This document shows, piece by piece, positions 26,363 through 33,870 of a DNA stretch of 64,000 nt; position 1 is the first letter of the stretch, and every line of letters starts with the position of its first letter. The translations under genes and the position numbers were made by a program. The notes under the pieces were generated by a model, which worked only from the letters and a program-made list of their open reading frames with translations, did not search any database and had not been told where the DNA came from. This DNA is from Bradyrhizobium tropiciagri (GTDB lineage Bacteria > Pseudomonadota > Alphaproteobacteria > Rhizobiales > Xanthobacteraceae), in NCBI RefSeq assembly GCF_018130545.1, contig NZ_JAFCKF010000002.1:310001-374000 (forward strand), given 5' to 3'.

Positions 26363-27925
26363 GTGCGGTTGGTCGCAACGCTAGCTGCGCTGCTGGTGGC
26401 GCTGTGCCTTGCGACCGCGGCCCATGCGCATGCCGTCCTGATCGGGGCCGAGCCGGCGGACGGCAGCGTGGTGGCGGAAGCACCGACGACGGTGGTGCTT
26501 CACTTCAACGAAGCGGTGGCGCCGACTGCGGTCAGCCTGCTCGACGCTGCGGGCAAGCCGCGCGATGTCGCGATCCGCGCCGTCGACCAATCGGTGATCG
26601 TGACCCTGCCGGCAGGCCTGCCGCTGGGCACGCAGGTGGTCAGCTATCGCGTGGTGTCGCAGGACGGCCACCCGGTCGCCGGCTCGCTGCTGTTCTCGAT
26701 CGGCGTCGTCACCGGCTCGGCGGCGCCGTCGAGCGACGGCGTGCTCGACGCGCTGATCTGGCTGGCGCGGCTCGCGCTCTATTTCGGGCTGTTTGCCGGC
26801 GTCGGCGGTGTGTTCTTTGCGGCCTGGATCGGGCAGGGCCCGGCCGGCGAGCGGCTGATCATGTGGGCGCTGAAGATCGGTCTTGTCGGCGCGGTCGCTT
26901 CGCTCGGCCTACAGGGCGTCGACCTGTTGAACCTGCCGCTCTCGGGACTCCTGACATGGGCGGCATGGGCCAGCGCCGCCGGCACCAGCCTGTTTCCGGC
27001 GCTGCTGCTGGCGATTGCCGCAATGCTGATTTCGGCGATCGCCTGGCGCAGCCCGTCGTTCCGCGCGGCCTTTATCCGCACCGCGGTCGCGATGATCTGC
27101 GTCGGGTTGTCGTTCGCGGTCAGTGGCCACGCCGCGACCGCCTCACCGCAATGGCTGACCCGGACGGCGCTGTTCATCCATGGCATCGGCCTGGCGTTCT
27201 GGATGGGCGCGCTGGCGCCGCTGGCGGTGCTTGCCTGGCAGCGCAAGGATACGCTGCTGCGGGTGCTCCGCCGATTTTCGACGCTCGCGGTGCCGGTCGT
27301 CGCGTTGATCGCGGCGTCGGGCTTGGCGCTCGCGATCGTCCAGCTCGAAGGCTTTGGCGCGCTGATCGACACCGCATACGGCAACGTCCTGGTCGCCAAG
27401 CTTGTGCTTGTGGTGCTGCTGCTCGGGTTCGCCGCGCTGAACCGGTTGGTGTTCACACCGGCGATCGAGCGCGAATTTCATCGGACACGGCCGCTGCAGC
27501 GTTCGATCGCGGTCGAATTCGTGCTGATGATCGCCATCCTCGGTCTCGTCGCGCTGTGGCGCTTCACGCCACCGCCGCGCGTGCTGGCGATGTCGGCCGA
27601 TGTTCCGCTCGCGGTCCACATCCACACCGATGCCGCCATGTTCCAGGTGCTGATCGGGCCGGGCAAGGTCGGGCAGAACGACTTCGTGCTGCAGCTGATG
27701 AACGGCGATGCCAGCCCGTTCGCCGCCAAGGAGGCAACGCTGACGCTGAGCCTGCCCGAGCGTGGCATCGAACCGATGGAACGCGCGGCCGCGCGCGGTC
27801 CTGACGGCTATTGGCACGTGCGCAAGGTGCCGTTGACGGTCCCGGGCCGCTGGCACATGCAGATCGACGCCCTGGTGAGCGATTTCAAGAAAGTGACACT
27901 GGAAGACGATTTCGAGGTCAGGTAA
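26363..27925 (+). CDS. CopC-CopD fusion copper transport protein
   Basis: A 520-residue fusion. Residues 1-22 are a signal, then a CopC domain begins with His (HAHAVLIGAEPADGSVVAEA) and contains VSYRVVSQDGHPVAGSLLFS with a second copper-ligand histidine. From about residue 130 a CopD domain of eight membrane helices follows, with ISGLGHV-type replaced by FAVSGHAATASPQWLT and LFIHGIGLAFWMGALAPLAV carrying conserved histidines. Such fusions (YcnJ type) import copper across the inner membrane. The start is GTG 26363, 3 bases after the YcnI stop. A periplasmic domain of about 110 residues ends it. Confidence 0.92.
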   Translation: MRLVATLAALLVALCLATAAHAHAVLIGAEPADGSVVAEAPTTVVLHFNEAVAPTAVSLLDAAGKPRDVAIRAVDQSVIVTLPAGLPLGTQVVSYRVVSQDGHPVAGSLLFSIGVVTGSAAPSSDGVLDALIWLARLALYFGLFAGVGGVFFAAWIGQGPAGERLIMWALKIGLVGAVASLGLQGVDLLNLPLSGLLTWAAWASAAGTSLFPALLLAIAAMLISAIAWRSPSFRAAFIRTAVAMICVGLSFAVSGHAATASPQWLTRTALFIHGIGLAFWMGALAPLAVLAWQRKDTLLRVLRRFSTLAVPVVALIAASGLALAIVQLEGFGALIDTAYGNVLVAKLVLVVLLLGFAALNRLVFTPAIEREFHRTRPLQRSIAVEFVLMIAILGLVALWRFTPPPRVLAMSADVPLAVHIHTDAAMFQVLIGPGKVGQNDFVLQLMNGDASPFAAKEATLTLSLPERGIEPMERAAARGPDGYWHVRKVPLTVPGRWHMQIDALVSDFKKVTLEDDFEVR

Positions 27926-28089
27926 AGCCGCGGTCAGCAAGCCCGGTGCTTTGGCGGGACGCAATTCATTCAAATGGCCGAAAATCGCCTGATTTGAAGG
28001 GTTTTTGTCATTCGGCGGCCTTGTGTTTTCACACCCGATCCGGTTTCACTGCAGCTCTTCCCAGGCTTTCCTGATTCCCGAGTAACACC

Positions 28090-29409
28090 ATGCGATTGTC
28101 GCGGTTTTTCCTGCCCATCCTGAAAGAAAACCCGAAAGAGGCGGAGATCGTCTCGCATCGGCTGATGCTGCGCGCGGGCATGATGCGGCAGGAGGCCGCC
28201 GGCATCTATGCCTGGCTGCCGCTCGGCTTCCGGGTGCTGAAGAAGATCGAGCAAATCGTACGCGAGGAGCAGGACCGCGCCGGTGCGCTCGAGCTGTTGA
28301 TGCCGACGCTGCAGCTCGCCGATCTCTGGCGCGAAAGCGGCCGCTACGACGCTTACGGTCCGGAGATGCTGCGCATCCTCGATCGCCACAAGCGCGAGCT
28401 GCTGTACGGGCCGACCAACGAGGAAATGATCACGGAGATCTTCCGCTCCTACGTCAAGTCCTACAAGAACCTGCCGCTCAACCTCTACCACATCCAGTGG
28501 AAGTTCCGTGACGAGCAGCGTCCGCGCTTCGGCGTGATGCGTGGCCGCGAATTCCTGATGAAGGACGCTTATTCGTTCGACCTCGACGAGGCCGGCGCGC
28601 GGCGCTCCTACAACAAGATGTTCGTGGCTTACCTGCGCACCTTTGCGCGGATGGGCTTGAAGGCGATCCCGATGCGGGCCGAGACCGGTCCGATCGGTGG
28701 CGATCTCAGCCACGAGTTCATTGTGCTCGCCGACACCGGCGAGTCCGGCGTCTTCATCAACCGCGATGTGCTGGATCTGCCGGTACCGGGTGAGGACGTC
28801 GATTATGATGGCGATCTCACGCCGATCATCAAGCAGTGGACCTCGGTCTATGCTGCGACCGAGGACGTTCACGAGGCTGCGCGCTTCGAACAGGAAGTGC
28901 CCGAAGCAAAGCGGCTGAACACCCGCGGCATCGAGGTCGGCCAGATCTTCTATTTCGGCACCAAATATTCCGAGACCATGAAGGCGATGGTGGCGGGGCC
29001 CGACGGCGTCGACGTGCCGATCCATGGCGGCTCCTACGGTGTCGGCGTGTCGCGCCTGGTCGGCGCGATCATCGAGGCCTGTCACGATGACGCCGGCATC
29101 ATTTGGCCTGAGGCTGTCGCGCCGTTCCGCGCCGCGATCCTCAACCTCAAGCAGGGCGACGCCGCGGTCGACGGCGCCTGCGAGCAGCTCTACCGCGAGC
29201 TCTCGGCTAAGGGCGTCGACGTGCTCTACGACGACACCGATCAGCGTGCCGGCGCCAAGTTCGCCGCCGCCGATCTGATCGGCGTCCCCTGGCAGATCCT
29301 GGTCGGACCGAAGGGGCTTGCGGAAGGCAAGGTCGAGGTAAAGCGCCGCAGCGATGGCTCGCGCGACACCATGAGCCCTGCCGACGTGGTCGCCAAGCTC
29401 GCGGGTTAA
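28090..29409 (+). CDS. proS: Proline--tRNA ligase
   Basis: ProRS attaches proline to tRNA-Pro. The 439-residue protein is the short form usual in alphaproteobacteria, without the editing insertion (INS) found in the about 570-residue E. coli enzyme. Class II motifs are visible: motif 2 region [20 protein letters not shown], and motif 3 near [17 protein letters not shown], followed by the anticodon-binding domain ([20 protein letters not shown]). No strong ribosome-binding site precedes the ATG. lolC follows after 71 bases. Without the insertion, mischarged Ala-tRNA-Pro should be cleared by a separate protein such as ProXp-ala (not in this window). Confidence 0.96.
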   Translation: MRLSRFFLPILKENPKEAEIVSHRLMLRAGMMRQEAAGIYAWLPLGFRVLKKIEQIVREEQDRAGALELLMPTLQLADLWRESGRYDAYGPEMLRILDRHKRELLYGPTNEEMITEIFRSYVKSYKNLPLNLYHIQWKFRDEQRPRFGVMRGREFLMKDAYSFDLDEAGARRSYNKMFVAYLRTFARMGLKAIPMRAETGPIGGDLSHEFIVLADTGESGVFINRDVLDLPVPGEDVDYDGDLTPIIKQWTSVYAATEDVHEAARFEQEVPEAKRLNTRGIEVGQIFYFGTKYSETMKAMVAGPDGVDVPIHGGSYGVGVSRLVGAIIEACHDDAGIIWPEAVAPFRAAILNLKQGDAAVDGACEQLYRELSAKGVDVLYDDTDQRAGAKFAAADLIGVPWQILVGPKGLAEGKVEVKRRSDGSRDTMSPADVVAKLAG

Positions 29410-29480
29410 AGTTTATTCACGCTGCGCTGTCGGCGGGGTAATCCGGCCACATTTGGCCCGAATCATGGGATTATCGAGAG

Positions 29481-30761
29481 ATGGATGAGACCATGACCGA
29501 GCCAGTCCGCACCCCGCCTTTTGCGCCATTCGAATGGCTGCTGTCCGGACGCTATCTGCGCGCGCGCCGCAAGGAAGGCTTCATTTCGGTCATCGCCGGC
29601 TTTTCGTTCCTCGGCATCATGCTCGGTGTTGCCACGCTGATCGTGGTGATGGCGGTGATGAACGGCTTCCGCAAGGAACTGCTCGACAAGATCCTCGGCC
29701 TCAACGGGCACCTGCTGGTGCAGCCGCTGGAATCGCCCTTGACCGACTGGAAGGACGTCGCCGACCGCATCAGCCAGGTGCAGGGTATCCGCCTTGCCGC
29801 ACCTGTCGTCGACGGGCAGGGGCTCGGTTCATCGCCGTTCAACGCCGCCGGCGTCTTCATCCGCGGCATCCGCGCCGACGACCTCAACAACCTCACCTCG
29901 ATTGCCAAGAACATCAAGCAGGGCACGCTCGAGGGCTTTGACGAGGGGCAGGGGGTCGCGATCGGCCGCCGGCTCGCCGACCAGCTCTCGCTGCACGCCG
30001 GTGACATGATCACGCTGGTGTCGCCGAAGGGCGCGGTGACGCCGATGGGCACGACGCCGCGCATCAAGCCTTACAAGATCACCGCGGTGTTCGAGATCGG
30101 CATGTCGGAATACGATTCGACCTTCGTGTTCATGCCGCTGGCCGAGGCGCAGGCCTATTTCAATCGCAACAACGACGTGTCCTCGATCGAGGTGTTCACC
30201 ACCAATCCGGACAAGATCGACACCTACCGCAAGCTGGTGACGGAGGCGGCCGGGCGGCCGGTGTTCCTGGTCGACTGGCGGCAGCGCAATTCGACCTTCT
30301 TCAACGCGCTGCAGGTCGAGCGCAACGTGATGTTCCTGATCCTGACCATGATCGTGCTGGTCGCAGCGCTCAACATCGTCTCCGGGCTGATCATGCTGGT
30401 GAAGGACAAGGGGCAGGACATCGCGATCCTGCGCACCATGGGCGCCTCGCAGGGCTCGATCATGCGGATCTTCCTGATCACCGGCGCCTCGATCGGTGTG
30501 GTCGGAACGCTGACCGGCTTTGCGGTCGGCATGTTGATCTGCCTGAACATCGAATCGATCCGGCAGTTCCTGTCGTGGCTGACCAACACCGAGCTGTTCT
30601 CGCCGGAGCTGTACTTCCTCTCCAAGCTGCCGGCTGAGGTCGATTTCGGTGAGACGCTCGCCGTCGTGATCATGGCGCTGACGCTGTCCTTCCTTGCGAC
30701 GCTCTACCCGTCGTGGCGCGCCGCGCGCCTCGATCCGGTCGACGCGCTCCGGTACGAGTAA
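29481..30761 (+). CDS. lolC: Lipoprotein-releasing system permease
   Basis: LolC/E proteins of the LolCDE ABC exporter extract lipoproteins from the inner membrane for transfer to LolA. The 426-residue product has one N-terminal helix (GFISVIAGFSFLGIMLGVAT), a periplasmic domain of about 220 residues, and three C-terminal helices of the FtsX type (FLILTMIVLVAALNIVSGLI). A single LolC/E-type gene next to lolD, without a second, is the arrangement of many alphaproteobacteria and implies a homodimer. Start 29481 or 29493 are both possible. lolD follows after 9 bases. Confidence 0.95.
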   Translation: MDETMTEPVRTPPFAPFEWLLSGRYLRARRKEGFISVIAGFSFLGIMLGVATLIVVMAVMNGFRKELLDKILGLNGHLLVQPLESPLTDWKDVADRISQVQGIRLAAPVVDGQGLGSSPFNAAGVFIRGIRADDLNNLTSIAKNIKQGTLEGFDEGQGVAIGRRLADQLSLHAGDMITLVSPKGAVTPMGTTPRIKPYKITAVFEIGMSEYDSTFVFMPLAEAQAYFNRNNDVSSIEVFTTNPDKIDTYRKLVTEAAGRPVFLVDWRQRNSTFFNALQVERNVMFLILTMIVLVAALNIVSGLIMLVKDKGQDIAILRTMGASQGSIMRIFLITGASIGVVGTLTGFAVGMLICLNIESIRQFLSWLTNTELFSPELYFLSKLPAEVDFGETLAVVIMALTLSFLATLYPSWRAARLDPVDALRYE

Positions 30762-30770
30762 GGAGCGCAC

Positions 30771-31469
30771 ATGGCGGAGGGGGCGGAAGACACACCGGTC
30801 ATCTATCTTCATGACATCAAGCGGGAATACCGGCAGGGCGAAGCGACGCTGACGATCCTGAACGGCGCCAAGCTGGCGCTGTGGCCCGGCCAATCGGTGG
30901 CGCTGGTGGCGCCGTCAGGATCGGGCAAGTCGACGCTGCTGCACATCGCGGGTCTGCTGGAGACCCCCGATGAGGGCGAGGTCTATGTCGCGGGCACGCC
31001 GACCTCGCAGATGTCCGATGTCGACCGCACGCAGATTCGGCGTTCCGATATCGGTTTCGTCTATCAATCGCACCGGCTGTTGCCGGAGTTCTCGGCGCTC
31101 GAGAACGTCATGCTGCCGCAGATGATTCGCGGCCTCAAACGCTCCGAAACCGTCAAACGGGCGACCGAGATCCTGGCCTATCTCGGACTTGGCGACCGCA
31201 TCACCCATCGTCCGGCCGAGCTCTCGGGCGGCGAGCAGCAACGCGTGGCGATCGCACGCGCGGTGGCCAACGCGCCGCGGGTGTTGTTTGCGGACGAGCC
31301 GACCGGGAATCTGGATCCGGGAACGGCCGATCACGTCTTCAACGCGCTGATGCAGCTGGTGAAGGCGACTCGCGTTGCGATGCTGATCGCGACCCACAAC
31401 ATGGATCTCGCGGCGCGGATGGATCGCAGAGTGTCGCTGTCGGACGGACAGATCGTCGAGCTCGAATAG
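30771..31469 (+). CDS. lolD: Lipoprotein-releasing system ATPase
   Basis: LolD powers release of outer-membrane lipoproteins. The 232-residue ABC ATPase has Walker [13 protein letters not shown] at about residues 45-56, the Q-loop [18 protein letters not shown] with the LolD-type motif, the signature [14 protein letters not shown], Walker [13 protein letters not shown] and the switch His in IATHNMDLA. An AAGGAG site is 5 bases upstream of the ATG. It ends the lolCD unit; opposing genes converge on it from the right. Confidence 0.97.
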   Translation: MAEGAEDTPVIYLHDIKREYRQGEATLTILNGAKLALWPGQSVALVAPSGSGKSTLLHIAGLLETPDEGEVYVAGTPTSQMSDVDRTQIRRSDIGFVYQSHRLLPEFSALENVMLPQMIRGLKRSETVKRATEILAYLGLGDRITHRPAELSGGEQQRVAIARAVANAPRVLFADEPTGNLDPGTADHVFNALMQLVKATRVAMLIATHNMDLAARMDRRVSLSDGQIVELE

Positions 31470-31544
31470 CGGCACTGTTTACGCGAAGCGGATGACGATC
31501 CGCGTGAGGAATGCACGCTAAGATCCGGAATTCGGAGCCTTTTT

Positions 31545-31563
31545 CGCCGCGCTTTAAGCGGCG
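31545..31563. terminator. Hairpin between lolD and the convergent DUF3551 gene
   Basis: CGCCGC (31545-31550) and GCGGCG (31558-31563) form a stem with a 7-base loop; a run of T (CCTTTTT) lies on its left and no run on its right. A second small hairpin, GCGGAT/ATCCGC, is at about 31487-31502. Either could help end lolD or the opposing transcript; evidence is weak. Confidence 0.35.
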
Positions 31564-31581
31564 CGGAAAGCGCTTGAATTC

Positions 31582-31851
31582 TCAATAGGCAGGGCGGGAC
31601 CGTCTGCCGGATGCCTTCGTCCGATGGTCGATCGGCGGCCCCGCATAGTAGGGGTTGTCGATGCACATCGCCGCCAGCCCGGACGCTGAAGCCTGGCACT
31701 GCGCCAGCGACGTGTAGCCGCAGTCGGTGTCCTCACCGCCCCAGCGGTAGTTGCGTTTGCAGACCGGCGAGGTCGAATCGTATTTCTGCGCGTCGGCGGG
31801 CGCGCTGGCGATGATGCCAAGGGTCGCGAGTGCCAGAATCAAGCTGCGCAT
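31582..31851 (-). CDS. DUF3551 family exported protein
   Basis: A secreted protein of 89 residues starting MRSLILALATLGIIASAPADA, a clear Sec signal, with the start fixed by AGGAG upstream of 31851. The mature part has the DUF3551 pattern: VCKRNYRWGGEDTDCGYTSL, then QCQASASGLAAMCIDNPYY, with four cysteines that can form two disulfides. The family is abundant in Bradyrhizobium with no known function. It lies 104 bases after a second DUF3551 gene on the same strand. Confidence 0.85.
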   Translation of the reverse strand: MRSLILALATLGIIASAPADAQKYDSTSPVCKRNYRWGGEDTDCGYTSLAQCQASASGLAAMCIDNPYYAGPPIDHRTKASGRRSRPAY

Positions 31852-31955
31852 CAGAATCTCCTGTCGATCAGGTGCCGGCGGGCGCGTCACAGGCGCCCTT
31901 GCGTGAAATGTGCATCAAGGCACATTCCGGTTGCCGTTGCCCGAAGCGCGGTCCG

Positions 31956-32249
31956 TCAGTGGATGAACAGATCGAAGAAGCTGTCACCGCGCTCCCGCGC
32001 GGGCGTATGAAGATACGAGCGCGGGTCGTTGTCGCCGGCATAATAGGGGTTGGCGATGCAGGTCTGGCCGATGCCGTTGGCCGTCGCGAGGCACGCCTGA
32101 TAGGACGGATACGAGCAATTGCTCAGACCGGGATAGCGGTCGCCCTGAATGCAGAACGGGTAGCGCACGCCGACGGCATGCGACGGCGCAGTGCCGAGCG
32201 CGGCGAGTGCGACCACAGAAGCCGCTGCAGCAAATATCATCGTCCGCAT
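31956..32249 (-). CDS. DUF3551 family exported protein, second copy
   Basis: A 97-residue secreted protein beginning MRTMIFAAAASVVALAALGT, with AAAGGA ahead of the ATG at 32249. The four-cysteine DUF3551 frame is seen in YPFCIQGDRYPGLSNCSYPS and ACLATANGIGQTCIANPYYA. It parallels the neighbour at 31582 but its C-terminal tail (RERGDSFFDLFIH) differs, so the pair is an old tandem duplication or two acquired paralogs. A longer frame from 32423 is open but has no support as coding. Function unknown. Confidence 0.83.
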   Translation of the reverse strand: MRTMIFAAAASVVALAALGTAPSHAVGVRYPFCIQGDRYPGLSNCSYPSYQACLATANGIGQTCIANPYYAGDNDPRSYLHTPARERGDSFFDLFIH

Positions 32250-32542
32250 GTGCATTCCTTTGCTGCGAAGATTCGATCTCGACGACGATCCAAATCGGAC
32301 AAGCTGGTTCCGGTCAACACGATCTTGCGCGCCGTTGCGCACGCGGATTTGAATTGTGAAAATTGTGCGGCAGCTATGTGGCAAAAGTTCCAAGAAGTAC
32401 TTGTAATACAGTATTAACTTCAAATTTGAGCGAAGTCGTTTGAGCCTGCCTGTTGCAGCGAAGTTACAGCAATTCCGTTCCGGGCTGCTATGAGGGTGTC
32501 TCGCGGCCTTGGGGGCCTGTAGAAAAAGTTGGAACGGGAAAA

Positions 32543-33277
32543 ATGAAGAAGATTTTGCTTGTCACCGCCAGCCTGATCGCGCTCAGCGCGACCGCTGCTT
32601 CCGCGGCTGACCTCGCGGCTCGCCCTTACACCAAGGCTCCGCCGCCCATGGTTGCCGCCGTTTATGATTGGACCGGCTTCTACATCGGTATCAACGGTGG
32701 TTGGGGCCAGAGCCACGACAACCGTTCGGTCGACGGCCTCGGTGGCGTCGGCAGCTACGATGCCAACGGCGGCACCGTCGGTGGCCAGGTCGGCTACCGC
32801 TGGCAGACCGGCGGCTGGGTGTTCGGTCTGGAAGCTCAGGGCAACTGGGCTGACTTCTCGGGCAGCACCGGCAACCTGGTCGTCCCGGGCGGCGTCGTTC
32901 GCTCGAAGACCGATGCGTTCGGCCTGTTCACCGGCCAGATCGGCTACGCTTGGAACAACGTCCTGTTGTACGCCAAGGGCGGTGCTGCGGTCACCGACCG
33001 CAACTACGAGTTCCTGGCTCCCGGCGGCGCGCTGGCGTCCTCGACCGGCTACGACACCCGTTGGAGCCCGACGGTTGGCGTTGGCCTCGAATTCGCCTTC
33101 GCTCAGGGCTGGTCGCTCGGCGTCGAATACAACCACATCTTCGAAGACACCCACGGCGCGACCTTCGTCACCCCGGCCGGTGTTGCGGTTGCCGGCTTCC
33201 ACACCGGTGGCGACACCGACATGGTCCTCGGCCGTCTGAACTACAAGTTCGGTGGTCCGATCATCGCGAAGTACTGA
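32543..33277 (+). CDS. Outer membrane beta-barrel protein, Omp25/Omp31-like
   Basis: A 244-residue outer-membrane protein with a Sec signal (MKKILLVTASLIALSATAAS, cut before ADLAARPY), then VAAVYDWTGFYIGINGGWGQ, the hallmark opening of rhizobial/Brucella Omp25-Omp31-type eight-stranded barrels. It ends with a strand and terminal Lys-Tyr (GRLNYKFGGPIIAKY). Such proteins are abundant structural or host-contact proteins. The start at 32543 is set by the signal peptide. A strong terminator follows at 33320. Codon use with many GGC/GGT suggests high expression. Confidence 0.9.
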   Translation: MKKILLVTASLIALSATAASAADLAARPYTKAPPPMVAAVYDWTGFYIGINGGWGQSHDNRSVDGLGGVGSYDANGGTVGGQVGYRWQTGGWVFGLEAQGNWADFSGSTGNLVVPGGVVRSKTDAFGLFTGQIGYAWNNVLLYAKGGAAVTDRNYEFLAPGGALASSTGYDTRWSPTVGVGLEFAFAQGWSLGVEYNHIFEDTHGATFVTPAGVAVAGFHTGGDTDMVLGRLNYKFGGPIIAKY

Positions 33278-33319
33278 GCCGAGTACTGATTGCTCGCTTG
33301 ATCCAAGCGACGACGAAAA

Positions 33320-33345
33320 CCCCGGGCTTCGGCCCGGGGTTTTTT
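33320..33345 (+). terminator. Intrinsic terminator of the outer membrane protein gene
   Basis: CCCCGGGC (33320-33327), a UUCG-type tetraloop (33328-33331) and GCCCGGGG (33332-33339) form a perfect 8-bp stem, followed by six T (33340-33345) and preceded by AAAA. It is a textbook intrinsic terminator for the barrel protein's mRNA. The stretch from here to about 33516 holds nothing else that I can recognise. Confidence 0.93.
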
Positions 33346-33517
33346 GTTGGCTAGACGGATTGCCCTGGCCCCTGCGGCATCTCCACCGGCCGACGACTGG
33401 GGGAAGCGCCCGGCAACCTCGCGGCTGCTGGGCGATAGGCCTCGCTGCCAACTCCCGCCATGATTAACCAAGGGAATTCTTTCGAGGGGCAGTTTTCAAA
33501 CCGCCCAACGCGGTTGC

Positions 33518-33560
33518 TTGACTCCTAGAACAAAAAAGGAACAATGTTCTGCATACGTTC
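33518..33560 (+). promoter_or_regulatory. Promoter overlapped by two LexA (SOS) boxes
   Basis: A -35-like TTGACT (33518-33523) and a -10-like AACAAT (33540-33545) are 16 bases apart. Over and after the -10 are two exact copies of the alphaproteobacterial LexA target: GAAC-N7-GAAC at 33528-33542 and GTTC-N7-GTTC at 33546-33560, in opposite orientations and 3 bases apart. Binding of LexA would block this promoter, so it should be SOS-induced. It drives the 32-codon gene at 33580, and possibly dnaE. Confidence 0.8.
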
Positions 33561-33579
33561 CAGTTCAGGGAGAGCGGCC

Positions 33580-33678
33580 ATGTTGAAGATTTTCGTGCAG
33601 GAAGCTGCGGCGCTGGCATCGATCACGCTGTTCGTGGGGATGATCGCGGTTTGGGCCCAGCTGATCACCCAGTTCTGA
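33580..33678 (+). CDS. SOS-controlled 32-residue membrane peptide, SidA-like candidate
   Basis: A short gene too small for usual gene calling. It has an AGGGAGAG ribosome-binding site 6 bases upstream and codes for 32 residues: starts MLKIFVQEAAALASI, has one hydrophobic helix (about residues 10-28) and ends AQLITQF. The gene is 20 bp after a pair of LexA boxes that cover its promoter. Size, single helix and SOS control match SidA of Caulobacter crescentus, a 29-residue inner-membrane inhibitor of division that acts on FtsW/FtsN. Function here is inferred from these properties, not from sequence identity. dnaE starts 192 bases later. Confidence 0.72.
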   Translation: MLKIFVQEAAALASITLFVGMIAVWAQLITQF

Positions 33679-33870
33679 AATTGTGCCCGCGGGCACAGGG
33701 GCATCGGTGCCCCCTGGGGAAAAGCGGGAGGACCTGCCGCCACGCCCGGTTCGGCGTGGACTTGGCGGGGTCGAGGCCCCACGATGGGGAGGCGAGTCGG
33801 GCCTGATGCTTTCGAGCTCGGGCTCTGACACTCGCGCCATCCCTGCCTCAAGAGATCCCCGTAAGCAGCC
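33679..33870 (+). promoter_or_regulatory. GC-rich structured leader before dnaE
   Basis: A 192-base gap holding a perfect palindrome GTGCCCGCGGGCAC (33683-33696) and, just after it, an AGGGGCA/TGCCCCCT hairpin with a TCGG loop. No T-run follows, so neither is an intrinsic terminator. No clear dnaE promoter is seen. The region may be a spacer inside one transcript from the SOS promoter, or hold a separate promoter that I cannot recognise. Confidence 0.4.
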
